A DNA stretch of 48,710 bases from Phlegmacium glaucopus (taxonomy: Eukaryota; Basidiomycota; Agaricomycetes; Agaricales; Cortinariaceae), in contig MU130577.1 of NCBI GenBank assembly GCA_015039465.1, positions 21,152 through 69,861 on the forward strand, given 5' to 3'. Position numbers and translations under genes: made by a program. Of this stretch, positions 33,344 to 45,400 are shown piece after piece; positions within the stretch are counted from its first letter, which is position 1; every line of letters begins with the position of its first letter. Under the pieces are notes generated by a model. That model saw only the letters and a list, made by a program, of their open reading frames with translations. It ran no database searches and was not told the DNA's origin.

Positions 33344-34730
33344 ATGTCTTCTCCATCTCCACCTGGGCCCCAAGAGTCGTCAGCTCCTCTCACCACAGCA
33401 GAGGAACTTACCCAGATGATAAGGCAAGTTTCTCCTGTTGACAACGATGAGGATGATGATCCATTTGGTGGAGGCAGCCGCCTGATATCATTCTCTCCTA
33501 ACCCTGGTACTCCCACCTCAGTCAACGGAGAAGCAGATAGGATTACTCCATCATCTGGGCCTCTGCGGTCCAATGAACACCGTGCTGCTCGACGGCTTGC
33601 GGATAGGTTGGGCTTATTCCCATACCAAAAGGAGGCTCTCAAGGAGCTTATCAAGGTAGACATGTCATTATTTCCCATGTTCTTTGTCTAATGAACAAAC
33701 AACCCAGTCATCTCCCATTACCCAAAATGTTCTTATTTATTCCCAACAGTGCATTATCAAGAACAAACTTGACAAGATCATTGCAGCGGCACCACTATAT
33801 AAGGTCACACCAGCACTAAAGGTATGACATTGCACATCTCAAGTCTGAACCATTTGACACATGTGCAGGCAAATATTGATAGCGTTGTTGTTGCTGTCCT
33901 CTTGTCGTCAAAGCTTAGTGCTTATAAAGGTAGCATCCCAAAAGATCAAGTCCTGGTATGTGTCCCTTGATCCTTTGAGTTCATTTTATTGGTTTCTAAC
34001 ATCTGTTTCAGTCATTTATGTTACAGGAGGGTCTGCACATTCCCTCAACCTTTGACCTGGACATCTATGTCTCTAATGTGATTGAAGTTGTCATTGGGGA
34101 ATCATTAACTCAGACTCGCTCAAGCATCAAGAAAACAGTGTGTTGTAGCTTACATATAATCCCATAGATATTTTATCTGGACCAAACTCATTCTAGATCC
34201 GGAATGCAATTAATGCAAAGACAAAAATATTTGAACTTGCAACAAAACTTGTCAAGGACACCAAATGCACTGTCACTGTTCCACTTTGCGGAAAAATTGC
34301 AATCTTGGTGGGCGTTTACTCTGTTTTTCTGAATTGCAGTGCTAACAGCCTGCCTCCCTGTGGATTGTAGTGTACTGTTTACTGTGAGGATAATGGGCCA
34401 GACTTTTGGGATATGGTTGATCTGCATTTGGAGATGATAAGGAAAATTGCTGAGGGTGATGCAGTGATGGTTGCACAGTGTGTTGTCCTTTCTTTTCTTG
34501 GTCACACTTTCTAAATTCAACTTCTCAGCACAATCAAGGCATTTCTCAAAAAAGACAAGAGTATCTATGGAAGTGGGGCCCATGATAAGGTTGCACCCAA
34601 AGAGCTCAATCCCTGGCAGCAAGGCATTGACGACTTCCTTTCTGAGGCTGTTACAATCCCATTATCAGTGCAAATGTGGCATGCAAGTCCAATAGCTTAT
34701 CCTGTCACCAATTTTACTAGATGCATTTGA
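33344..34730 (+). CDS. Intact 7-exon gene of unknown function, 338 aa
   Basis: Exons 33344-33655, 33750-33821, 33869-33955, 34012-34137, 34197-34307, 34371-34477 and 34529-34730, all with GT/AG introns of 47-94 bp, add up to 1017 nt without a stop. The N-terminus is Pro/Ser-rich and acidic (MSSPSPPGPQESS, then DNDEDDDPFGG). A basic helical block follows (NEHRAARRLADRLGLFPYQK), then an alpha-helical body with LHIPSTFDLDIYVSNVIEVV and TKIFELATKLVKD, ending MWHASPIAYPVTNF. I recognise no catalytic motif. Similar short helical proteins are multicopy in Agaricomycetes (recollection, not checked). It stands out for having no lesion among dead elements. Other splice choices could change minor details. 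Confidence 0.75.
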
Positions 34731-35130
34731 CCTGAAACCCAACCTCTCCTCACATCGTGACCACAACATATACAGCATCATTATTTACATGTAAGGCACT
34801 GGCACATTGATCTGCAGTTGACCTGTCTCAAAACCTGAGGATGATCCACATCGCTAGCTCATATCAATCTGCATAAAAAGGATGCCCCAACTTAACTCAG
34901 CCATCTCGTAGTGACCTAGTAAATCTGCCACAGCCAGGATATTTTCCAAGGTCCCTTCTATGCGATCACCACTGTAGGTTGGAGCTGGGACTTGAGCTAG
35001 CATCAGACTGATGCTTCAGGTCATGTCCACTGTGGTTGACAACAGGCTGGTATTAGTCCAATTTTCCCATAGCCGCCAGCATCCCACCAATCTGATACCA
35101 TGTGAGAAAATGATGTTGATACGTTGATAG
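34731..35130. other. No gene seen
   Basis: This is the downstream region of the 33-kb gene. I see neither coding pattern nor recognisable repeat in it. Confidence 0.4.
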
Positions 35131-35960
35131 GACCCATATAACCTCTAGGCTCGTAAACTAGTTATTTTTGCGTTTTACCAACTTCGCAGTATATGCGGAT
35201 ACCTCGCGGGTACCAGTTTCGTCCACACCTTTATTCGCGGTTCTTGCACATCCTTCGCAAACATACTATAATCCTCGCATAACCTTTGCACATCACTCCT
35301 ACAACCTTCGTAACTATCCAACGCACCCTTCAGCTTTCTCTATCAATACTGGACTTAACCATTTCTTTCCTTCGCAACCACACCTTCGCACAGCTTCTCT
35401 TTAATCTCACGGTCTTTCACGGCTCACATACACATCCATTTCACTGGTTTGATCATGGTCCGTGTTGTTTTCAACTTACTTTCTTTTAACTTTCTATATA
35501 TATTATTATTTTATCATCTCCTTCAAAACAGGAGGTCATTCAACTGACCTCCTTACTCATCACTTCTATTGTTATTCTATCCCCTATTTCTTTGTTACCA
35601 AACTACTGGGCCCATGTGACTTCGCATTAGCTCAATTTTTACATTACTGTTTCGCATATCCGCACCTGGTTAGTTTGTTACTCTTGTATTAAGTACCTGT
35701 AGCAAGTAGGAGGCAAGGTGAACAAGAGACGGCCAGAGTTTTGATCCCATAAACTTTGCAGCAACGTTCTAAGTCAATAGTCTCATCCTTTAAGTTACTT
35801 CGCGTACTGCGTTATTGTTTGCGAACTTCGCTATCTTCGCGGTCTACTCGTCCAGTGTATTTCAATACCGCGAACTTCCCTTTAATTCTATCGAGGAAAT
35901 CTACATTAACCCCTCCGAACTATGTTACTACTTGCGGTCTGATCCCACCGCAGGTACATC
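35131..35960. repeat. CTTCGCA-rich segment with a hairpin
   Basis: The words CTTCGCA, TTCGCGG and CCTCGCA recur about 15 times, in a pattern unlike the flanks. At about 35530-35551 a perfect stem GGAGGTCA / TGACCTCC closes a short loop. This looks like the remains of an LTR or a non-autonomous element with its own short motif. I could not define ends or target duplications. The small ORFs here look like chance. Confidence 0.45.
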
Positions 35961-36100
35961 AATGTCACATGGCCCAGGTTGCTTCCACATTGAGCCAAAA
36001 TGGGTGCGTATCCAGAATATCAGCAGTGGAAACAACTTGTGACAATGAAGTTGTTGTGGCTGTACACTTAGTCATCCTGTCAGCTCAGGTCCCACGAGTG

Positions 36101-37167
36101 CATGTGATTGTTCTGAACAATCACATGCATATGATCACATGATCCAGAAGGAAGCATACAATAGTCCCAAGGCTGGAAAAACCTTAAGACCAGACTGGAC
36201 TATAACCGATCAGGACCAGAAAATATCATGACTGCTCAAAGACCACAACTGTGGTGCGGTCCTCAGTCTATCTCTATGTGGCAAACTTGAAGACCAACCA
36301 AACACCGGTTTAAACCAGTTGCAATCAGTCTTTTGGGCCCTAAAAATACACACAGGTATCCCTGTGTAACAGCTTTCAAAGCTTCAGAATGAAATGTTTA
36401 TGCCTACAACTAATTCTATATGCTTAAAAACAGTCACACATTGTCTCACATAGCCCATAAATGACCGCAGGCGACTGTCAGCAGTCACAAATAGTCACAC
36501 ATGGTCACATATACTGTATCATTTTGATTGATTTGTCCAGGGCAACAGATCAGGGAAATACTTAGAAAAAATACTGAAAGACCAGTCTGGGACTGGTTAT
36601 GAACTGGTCTGGACCATACCTGGTTCAGACCAGTCTTAAAACCACAGAAAGCTGGTCTTTGAGTACTTTGAACCAGTCCCAGTCCCAGTCTTGGTCTTTC
36701 CAAATATAGGCAAAAAACCAAACCAAGCACTGGAATATAATGCCTGGTGGTTGCAATGCCAGGACCCCCCAAAAGTTGAGCATTTTCATATTCTGAGATG
36801 TTTCTGAGATGCCATACAATGAACCAATATGGTGCAGGCCCAATGAGCCTCATTGAAACCTATAAAATATGTACTTTTAAAGCATTGATGCCACTTAATC
36901 ATGAATGAATAGACACAAAGTAAAGTTTATAATGTTCTACCAAAAATTTATATGGAATATTTCTTGAAACTTCTGCAAGATATGCCAACTTTTGGATGCT
37001 CCTGGTATCAGAACCATAGCAAAGTACCATGCTAACATAATCATGATGCATGTGATTGTTTAGAACAATCACGTGCGTGCTGAGTTAATTACATATGGTA
37101 TCAGAACCATAACAGGTACCAGGCTAACATAATCATGATGCATGTGATTGTTCAAAACAATCACATG
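36101..37167 (-). repeat. Dispersed palindrome-bounded repeat, interrupted copy
   Basis: The reverse complement of 29440-29859 is recognisable at 36101-36165 and from about 36718 to 37075. In between are about 550 bp of unrelated sequence. A partial third unit with GGTATCAGAACCATAACAGG and another palindrome follows to 37167. Confidence 0.7.
36166..36717. mobile_element. GACCAG-rich MITE-like insertion
   Basis: The segment is absent from the matching site at about 29780. It is dense in GACCAGACTGG / CCAGTCC words in both orientations, like the element at 37822-38372. I found no exact TIR or target duplication, so the boundaries are approximate. Confidence 0.5.
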
Positions 37168-37467
37168 TATATATGCTCATTTTAGTATATACTGTAAAAA
37201 TACCCAAGTTAATTACATAACAGAGTCAGTTAAATTCTTCATCTGTTCCTTACTGTAACCATAGCTGTGGTATATGGTGTTCCGGTTGATGGCCTAGCTG
37301 TGCTTGGATCAGCTAAAGCTGAGCTCAGAATATTTTATCTGTTCTACCTGTGAGACAGCTTTGGCAACAAATCATAACAAGACCCTTTGCATGTAGCAAC
37401 CAATAAATTTTCACCAATTGCAGCCATATTACATTTTTGTACTATCTTAGTCTAGACTACTATACAC
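37168..37467. other. No gene seen
   Basis: Sequence between the palindrome-bounded repeat and the start of the duplicated segment. Nothing recognisable was seen in it. Confidence 0.35.
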
Positions 37468-37821
37468 ATGAAACTTTTAGATATGAGTTTGTCAATGACC
37501 TCAGTTTTATCAAAAGTCCAATATGCTTGTTTTCCACCACTGGTGTTCCCAAGGTCATCAGGTACAAGCACTCCATTTCATCCAAAACCAAAGGCGCAGC
37601 TTGGTGGAGGAAAGAAAAGGAATAATGGAAATGAATTTTCTTTACCAATTTCATGATGATTTTTGGATCAAAGAATAAATAATAATTATTTAATGAGCAT
37701 GCATGTGATTGTTCAGAACAATCACGTGCATCATGATGTTGACTGTTCTGAGTGGAGTAAACATTGTAAGAAAGCTCCAAATGGCTTTTATATTCAGAAC
37801 AACTTCCCATGGAGTTCTAGC
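37468..37821 (+). repeat. Segmental duplication, arm 2, left part
   Basis: This is the normal-strand counterpart of the mirrored block. It includes a palindrome at 37702-37728. The arm continues on the far side of the MITE (38381-38456) and resumes at about 39588. Confidence 0.85.
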
Positions 37822-38372
37822 TAGTGTTTGGAAGTCCAGTTGCAGGACTGGAAAAATACTGCAAAAAGACCAGACCAGACTGCAAAAGACCAGACCAGCA
37901 GTCTGGTTTTTTGGTTTTTGAGAAGCAAAGGCTGGAAAAAGACCGGTCTTCAATCCTAGGACTGGTCTGAACTGGTAGTTTTGTAGCCCTAATTTTTTCC
38001 TTTTGAACAACATAAAGACCATATTTATTGGTCAAATATTCATTGAGAAAAAAATAAACAGTAAAAATGTACACAAAATAGTAGAAAACAAATAATATCA
38101 TCATAAAATTGTCAATTCCCAACGGAATTTAATGTTCTTGGGCATATTATAAAGGTATAGATCACATCTACATATTAGTTTGATGTTATATATGAAAATA
38201 TGACCAGTATTTGTCAAAAGTCCGGTCCTGGACAGTCTTGAGCCAGGACTGCAAAAAACCGATGTGGACCAGTCCGGTCTTTTGACCTTCTAGAAGCTTA
38301 GTGGACCGGTTGCAGTCCTGGTCCTGTCCAAAAATACCAAAAAACTGGACTGGACCAGACTTCCAAACACTA
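37822..38372. mobile_element. hAT-like MITE with 8-bp target duplication
   Basis: The ends TAGTGTTTGGAAGTCCAG and its inverted counterpart are imperfect TIRs. They are flanked by exact GTTCTAGC (37814-37821 and 38373-38380). The interior is built of GACCAGACTGG / CCGGTCC words and non-coding AT-rich sequence. TAGTG ends plus an 8-bp duplication are typical of hAT elements; the two hAT pseudogenes here are candidate sources, which I could not test. Confidence 0.9.
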
Positions 38373-38580
38373 GTTCTAGCGGTGATAATTCTAATTGTAT
38401 TTTGTATTCTTTATTAAAATCTGTTATTCTGAAAAAACTGCTATGATTACACTACTGGCAGATAGACTAGAGAAAGAATGCTTAATTCCATTAATATTTG
38501 GATTTTCTACAACAATATTAGTAAAATGTACAGTTTTATTTATTTCTCAGCTAGTCTTTATTCTTTTTTTGTTGTAAAGG

Positions 38581-39156
38581 TGTTAAGTTTAAAACAAAGG
38601 GAGAAGTCACGTCGGAGTTACTCCGGAACGGAACCGGAACAGTAACCCGGATAGGACGTTGGCCTCAGCGTGTGTGCTGTGCCGCCCAGCTCCTAAGGTG
38701 TCCTGATTTCGGAACGGAAGAAGAAAGTAACAAGTCGGAAGACCTCAGTGACTTAGAGGAAAAACAAGAGGAGGAAACTAAGTTGATATTCAAACTAAGG
38801 GAAAACATACAAGTTCAAGTACTTTAAATATAAAAGGAATTGCAACCGAAATATAGAATATAAATATAAGTGCTGCATTCTGCTCCCGGAAAAGGTCCTG
38901 CATTCTTGGGTGAATAATCCATGGCTGGTGTGCTGACTGATAGTGGGAAAGTGATGACAAAGGAATAGTTGTTATGACGAAGGTGTGGTAGGTGTTTGGG
39001 ATATTGTCGGAAGAGTCGGAATGATACAGAGAAGTCTCGGAGTTGGATGTAGGAGGAGTAGAGTTGGAGACAAGGGAAAGTACTGGAATGGAGTATGGAC
39101 TACCGGAAACGACTCCGACAGAGTCGGACCGGAGTAACGTGTGACGGAATGTAACA
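38581..39156 (-). mobile_element. Solo Gypsy LTR with 5-bp target duplication
   Basis: TGTTAAGTTTAAAACA ... GGAATGTAACA is bounded by exact AAAGG repeats (38576-38580, 39157-39161). It is the same LTR family as 41844-42401 and 46933-47505. Because gag of this family reads on the minus strand with TGTTACATTCC first, this copy is in minus orientation. No internal sequence adjoins it, so it is a recombination product rather than the partner of the LTR at 41844. Confidence 0.92.
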
Positions 39157-39234
39157 AAAGGGACAAATTAGAGCTACATTCATAGTACATTATACAGGCT
39201 TATACCTGCTTTAACTACAAAGACTAGTTCATCA

Positions 39235-39306
39235 AGACCAGTCTTTTTTGGCTTTTAACTGGTCCAAGTCAATCCAATTTTTAAGACTGGACTTTCAAGC
39301 ACCAAA
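39235..39306. mobile_element. Fragment of the TAGTGTTTGGAAGTC MITE family
   Basis: AAGACCAGTC followed by AAGACTGGACTTTCAAGCACCAA resembles the right end of the 37822-38372 element. The fragment is short and degenerate. Confidence 0.4.
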
Positions 39307-39587
39307 TGTACACATGATTGTTCTGAACAGTCACATGCAGAGTATCAATTATGTTACATAAGAAACTCAAGTAACGATGTTACTGAACAAAATCCTGTTA
39401 CTAAACTGATTAATGACAATGCATGATGTGGCTATGCCCCTGGTGTTTAGTTTCTTTCTCAATTTTTGTCATATATGTAATGAAAATTGTCATGTCATTC
39501 TCCCTTAGTCATTGAGGTGAGATCTTACCATGACTCTATGTACTATAATATTCAGCTTGTATTTGTAGATTTAATACATGGAGTAGA

Positions 39588-40280
39588 GAGACAGGCTGAG
39601 ATGATGGAAAAACAGTCACAGCCAGAATAAAAGAAACAGTAAGTCTCAATGTAATACATAACTGGAGAAAATATTATGTTATGCTTATTTTACCAATTGA
39701 AATTACAAGCACTTCATCATGGACAGAGATTTGATTTGATAATTTTTGGGCTGGAGCCATTGCCAACAGTCATGTGTATATTATCATTGTTACACATGAT
39801 TGTTCAGAACAATCACGTGCACACTTGGCATTTCAACATTCTGTTATATTATGGCTCACTCATGCCTCTAAAAAATTTCTATTCCCAAGTTCAGGGGACT
39901 ATAAATATTCAGCAGCAACAAGAATTAAGAATTTTGGAGGTGTGGTGAGTGAGATATACTTAGTGATCCTCCTGATTGGGATATTATGCTCTCCGGCAGT
40001 TATGTAAGATGCTAAAAATCACAAAACCATTTTATTTGGTTGTTAGAATATAGTTGAAAGCTATCTGCATGAAAAACCTCATTTTTAGTGTCCAAACTAG
40101 GATGAAAAACTGCAAATTCTGTATTTACAGTATTTTGGGTATAACTTTTAAACCAGACCACCAAAATTCATGATTTTTGCATTGACATATTTCACTTACT
40201 GTCCTCTATCCATCCCCAATGATTTTTAAATTTTATTTTGTGACCCAACTTGAAGGTTTTGCTCAACTGGGGTACTATGA
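39588..40280 (+). repeat. Segmental duplication, arm 2, right part
   Basis: 39588-39731 is the normal version of mirrored bases 1 to about 145. 39732-40280 matches 1219-1772 directly. It has palindromes at 39311-39337 (just outside) and 39793-39819. It abuts the truncated gag remnant at about 40281. Confidence 0.88.
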
Positions 40281-41812
40281 ATTGCTTAGTCTTTTTTTTT
40301 TCTCCAAACTGGAGTCCTTTGGCTTAGCTGGAACGGACTTGGAAGCAGAATCAGAAACAGTAGAGGCTTGGCCTTTAGCAGAGCTTGCCTTGGCAAGGTT
40401 ACAGTCAGGAACACGATGACCACATCAGAAAAAATCACCTTGGCCTGGCCAGCCCTGGCCAGCCCTGAACATCTTTGGCTAGGTTTAAAAATCTGAAAAA
40501 AATCTAACAAATCACAGAAATATTTATAGTACCCAATTCAAAAAAAAAGGACATAATTACATAAGACAGATGCTGAGATATTCAAGATTTTTAAACAATT
40601 TAATATCTTGAATATCTCAGCATCTGTCTTATGTAATTGTTTACTTTTTTTGGAATTGGGTACAATAAATATTCTTGTAATTTCTTAGATTTTTTTCATA
40701 TTTTTAAACCTAGCCAAAGATGTTCAGGGCTGGCCAGGGCTGGCCAGGCCAAGGTTATTTTTTTCTGATGCAGGCTTGCCACAGAAAAGACAGAGCTTAT
40801 TATCCATCCGGCATTGCCTTTCTTGCTGGGTAAGTCTACCCTGCGAGTCTAGCTTGCCTTCTAGATTAGGTTTTGGAGGAGTGGAAGAAGTCTTACCGGA
40901 GTCTGCGGGCTTAACTGATTTTTGATCTGAAGGCCGAGACTGTTTTCTGGAACTGGAAGAAGGGTTGGAAGAGGGTATGGAGGAGGATGAAGAAGGGGTA
41001 GGACCCTTAGGAGGGTTTTGGCGTTGCTGTGGAGCTGGTTCCCAAGAATGTTCTTGCATACATTCCCAGTGTTGAGTGTTGGTGTTTTGAGCTTTTTGAC
41101 GCATCGCAGCCAAAGTCCGGGGCTTGCCGTCTCCTTTGGTAATTTCATCCTTGAGTCAGGAAGGTAAACCTTCGTAAAACATAAACCTCAGAGCGGGCTT
41201 GCCCTAAGTACAGCGGACTGCCAAGGAGTTAAACTGGACTAAGTAATCGGAGATACGTTGGCCATCCTTCATTCGGAGATTTGTGAGTTCATGTTCTACA
41301 TCAGCAGATTTGTTGAAAGGGCCGAAGTTGGATTGGAGCTCGTCCACAAAGAGGTCCCAATCTTCAAGCCAAGACGGAGGTTTGTCGGTGAGTCCAGAAA
41401 TTCCAGGTTCAAACCATTCCTGAGCTACATCCTGGAGATAGGACAGAGCAAATTTTACTCGCTTGGAGTCATCTCGGAATGTGTCAGAAGAGCTCTGGAA
41501 ATAGAGCCTGCACTGGAAAAGAAAAGCTTTCAGTTTCTTAGGATCCTTACCCGTGAAGGGTCCGGGCTCTCTAAGTCTGCCAGCCGAATTGGACTTGGCT
41601 GAAGATTTCCCAAGGGAATTCAAAGCAGAAACAAGTTGATTGAAAGGAATAGAAGGAGACTCAACATTGTCCGTAGTACTCCAAGGTTCATCAATATGAC
41701 TAGCCTCTTCGACTACATTGGGCAAAGGAGTCTGCCTGGTGGGGGTGTGTTCTTGGGACATAATTTCTTGTATCGGTAATTGTTTTTTGGAAGTTTTAGA
41801 ATGAGTTAGCAT
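40281..41812 (-). pseudogene. gag: Ty3/Gypsy gag, truncated and interrupted
   Basis: From ATG at 41812 the frame gives PGPFTGKDPKKLKAFLFQCR, FALSYLQDVAQEWFEPG, WDLFVDELQSNFGPFN and MKDGQRISDYLVQFNSLAVR, the capsid region of Gypsy gag. After stops at 41204 (TAG, where Trp is expected) and 41155 (TGA, where Arg is expected) it continues LKDEITKGDGKPRTLAAM. A Pro/Ser linker and a CCHC zinc knuckle follow. The knuckle, CLFCGKP | GHRVPDC, is split by the hairpin MITE at 40423-40770. Beyond it the frame ends at the duplication arm near 40281. Protease, reverse transcriptase and integrase are all missing. Its 5' LTR is 41844-42401. Confidence 0.9.
40423..40770. mobile_element. Hairpin (foldback) MITE inside the gag zinc knuckle
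   Basis: Two arms of about 165 bp are near-perfect inverse complements around a 10-20-bp loop near 40590-40600. The ends are CATCAGAAAAAA / TTTTTTCTGATG, and TGGCCAGCCC words lie inside. Flanking gag codons rejoin as CGKP-GHRVPDC once it is removed, leaving TG (CA on the plus strand) as a 2-bp target duplication. It encodes nothing. Confidence 0.9.
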
Positions 41813-41843
41813 AGAAGGAGTGGGTTGAGAAGTTTGAATATAC

Positions 41844-42401
41844 TGTTAAGTTTAAAACAAGGGGTCACATCGGAGTAACACCGGATCAGATGGAACGGAA
41901 AGGACTTTGGCCTCAGCATATGTGCTGTGCCGCCCAGCTCCTACAATGTCCTGATTTCAGAACCGGAAGAGAACAGAAAGTCGGAAGACCTCAGTGACTT
42001 AGAGGACGAACAAGAGGAGGAAACTAAGATGATATTTAAACTGAGGGAAAACATACAAGTTCAAGTACTTTAAATATACAAGGAATTGCAACCAAAATAT
42101 AGAATATAAATATAAGTGCTGCGTTCTGCTCCTGGAAAAGGTCCTGCATTCTTGGGTGAATAACATGGCTGGTGTGCTGACTGATAGTGGGAAAGTGATG
42201 ACAAAGGAATAGTTGTTATGACGAAGGTGTGGTAATGGGTTTGGGATATTGTCAGAAGAGTCAGCATGATACAGAGAAGTCTCGGAGTTGGATGTAGGAG
42301 GAGTAGAGTCGGAGACAAGGAAAAGTACTGGGACGGAGTACGGACTACCAGAAACAACTCTGACAGAGTCAGACCGGAGTAACGTGTGACGGAATGTAAC
42401 A
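41844..42401 (-). mobile_element. 5' LTR of the gag remnant
   Basis: Minus-strand TGTTACATTCC ... CTTAACA ends 31 bp before the gag ATG. It aligns over its whole length with the solo LTRs at 38581-39156 and 46933-47505. Its outer flank, CTAGG, is not repeated at 38576, so the element's own 3' LTR is gone. It interrupts the hAT-Ac gene to its right. Confidence 0.9.
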
Positions 42402-45400
42402 CTAGGTCAAGTAAGTATATAGACTTAAAAAAAAAAAAAAAAATAAGACATAATTACTCACCCAAACAAATGAAATAAGTATTGCTCTCATCAATGGTCA
42501 TATACCATTTTTTAAGCTTTTCTAAACCTTTTCTGATAGCAGATTGAACAGGTGCAATTTTTTTCTGCTTAGCTAGCGTTTTCCAGAGAGTAGGCTCAGT
42601 TTCAGAGGAAAATTCTGATTGAACAGATTGAGGATGCTAAGAGAAATATAAATAAAGTCTTGTAAAATAAAAGCATAAACATAATGAAGAACTTCTTTTA
42701 TAAGCTCAAGCAAGTTCCACTCGCCAGCTGTCAGTTGATAATCAGCATACTTCTTCTTGTTAAGCTTTGGAACCTTGTTAGAGACATCTGCAACTAGACA
42801 AAATTTATTGATAGCCTAAATAACACAATTAATACAGAACATAAAAATAGAAAAAAGTGCAAACTGATTTATTCTGAATAAATCACTCAACAAGGTCAAA
42901 CATTGAGCCCCATTGTGTTTGAATCCATTTGATTAGTTGGAGAGGAGGTAAATCTTCTTCTTCACAAACTATACCAAAATATACTTTGGCTTGTGGAGAG
43001 AGTTGAATCTACTTTCTTTTTCAGCAATGGTTAATAATAAATAAAATAACCAAAATACCTGATTAACCAAAGCAAGAACCTTGCCAAGAATATCACCTGG
43101 AAGATACTCAATAGCTTCATCAACCTCTTCATCATCTGAAAGCTCCTCAAGATAAGTCCAATCAACTGTCCAGTTAACTTCATCATCATCTTCATCTTCA
43201 ACAGTAGCTGTACTGTTCTTTGTTGTATGCTGATTTTTAGGTGGATGAGGATTTATTTCCTCAACAAAAGCTTTGGCAGCAAGGTAAACAGTATGCTCCA
43301 TACATCTAAATTATATTAGTATCTATATTAAATAAAGAAAAGGATTTACACTAACCTTATTTGATGTTGTCAAGCAGTCCAAGTCCTAGCCAAGGGCTGC
43401 TCAAGGACACATTGGAGGGAACGCATAGCTTTATCATTAGCAGAAGCATTATCAGATGTTGCCCACCCAAGCTATAGTAAAGTAAAAATCATTGTCAATT
43501 CCAAAGAAGTGAAAAAATAACTTACTTTATCTCGTATACCATATTGATCAAGAACACGCAGTGTAGTTGCTGCAAGATTAGCACCCCCATGATTCCCTTG
43601 AATTTCCTGAAAGCCTAGTAATTGTGACTTAAGCTCCCAATCAAAGGGTTGAGTAGGCGGAGCATCAATATAGTGAGCTGTTACCGCCAGATATGGATTA
43701 TATGATTTTGAAGTCCACGCATCAAATGTAATGGAAATTTGGCTAGGTATAGTCTAAAACATCAAAGTAAGGATAGTATAACAAAAGGAATATTATAAAC
43801 CTTACCACAAAATGTTCTGTTAAACGTTGAATAACAATTTTGGCCTTTTCAATTACTTCATCACGGAGTTTTTGTCAGTGAGGAATATTGTTATCCTTGG
43901 TGGCTGGATGCTGGTACTGAAGGAGACGCCAAAAAGGACCCTTATCAACAACCATAAAAGACTTGATATAATAAAACATTAGATATAATTTTATAGAGAA
44001 AGATAGAGAGTAATACCTGATCATCCTGGACCACAAACTCGAGAATATGCTCAAGAAGACCTTCTTTGGTCCATTTTGGAATAGCAGTAACATAATCTAT
44101 GAGATTGGTTTGTTGATTAGTTTTGTTACCAGATTTTTTCTCATTTTTTTCAGGTAGACACATAGGATTCGGCTCGATCTTCAAAATTTTGCACTTGCAG
44201 AGATATTTCTCTCCATGGGTTTCCCAATTACTAATTAAACATGTTAAAAAAGGAAGAGAATATAAATGATAGCACATACCGAGATATATGCTTCTGTAAA
44301 GAAGAATTACCTCCTGTCATAAAGGAATTAGATGCTTTATTCTCACTGAAGAAATTGAATCAAAACTCTAAGTCTAAAGAATAGTGTTACTTACATGCAA
44401 ACATTACAGGTATGGCTGTTGAGGGTCTTTCCATCAACTTTTTGAGCACATTTCATATACATGACACATAAATCTTGAGTGCATGGGTTGTTTCCTCTGT
44501 GTCAGTGCTTCTGAGGGGCCTAAAACAATAAATAGTTGATGAGTTTAGATCAAGTACTGATGAAAGAATGAAAACATACCTTATAAACCTTCTGGAAGGT
44601 TTCTTTCATTTCCTTGTATTCAGCAATCAGATGTTCTTCCTTTTCATTATCAATGTTGCTTGTGTATTTGGTAGCTTTATTGTTATCAAGGGCTATTATA
44701 TCTTCTGCATCCGATTTGTCTTCAATTGTTGTTCGTGGCCGTTTGGCTGTGTTGGTTGTATCCACAGTTGATGCCGCATGTTCTCGAGTCATTGTCTCAC
44801 CTCTACTGCTGTCTGTGCCTTCAGATTCAGATTCCACAATTGTATGCGCTCATTTGGCAGCACTTATTGTGTTTACAGATGATGCAGCACATTTTCGAGA
44901 TTTTGGTGGTCCGGGATCAGTAAATTTACCTACAGATTGTGTTAATAATTTTTAATAGAATGGTTAAAAGTTAAAACGCACTTTTTTTGCATGTTTAGAG
45001 CTGGAGGCATTAGGTGAGCCCACTAAATCATGGCTATATATCAATACTCATCCGTAAAATAGAATAAAAAAATCCTACCTATGAATTGCTTTTTAAAAAA
45101 ATGGCTGGACCCCGAAGGGGTGGGTGAATCCACTAAAAGCAATCATATCTGTTAGTATTCATCAATAATGAATAGAGAAAACGACTCACCAATAAAGTTT
45201 TTCTCAAAGAAGTTTCCTGATTTTCCTTTCTGCATTCTTGCCTTGCTTGTCGCCCTCTGAACATGCTTACCAGCCACTATGATGGCTGGTTGTTTGCCCT
45301 TGAGCCCACAAGGTATTGGTTCTGAGGTCTCTGAGTCGGACCCACTATTTCTGCTGTCAGAGTCCTGATCCGTTGTCATTGGATGTGCGAGGGGCTGTTT

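Noticed and set aside
38581..42401. One complete retrotransposon from LTR to LTR
   Set aside because: The left LTR has its own AAAGG duplication on both sides and is therefore a solo LTR. The outer flank of the right LTR (CTAGG) does not match.
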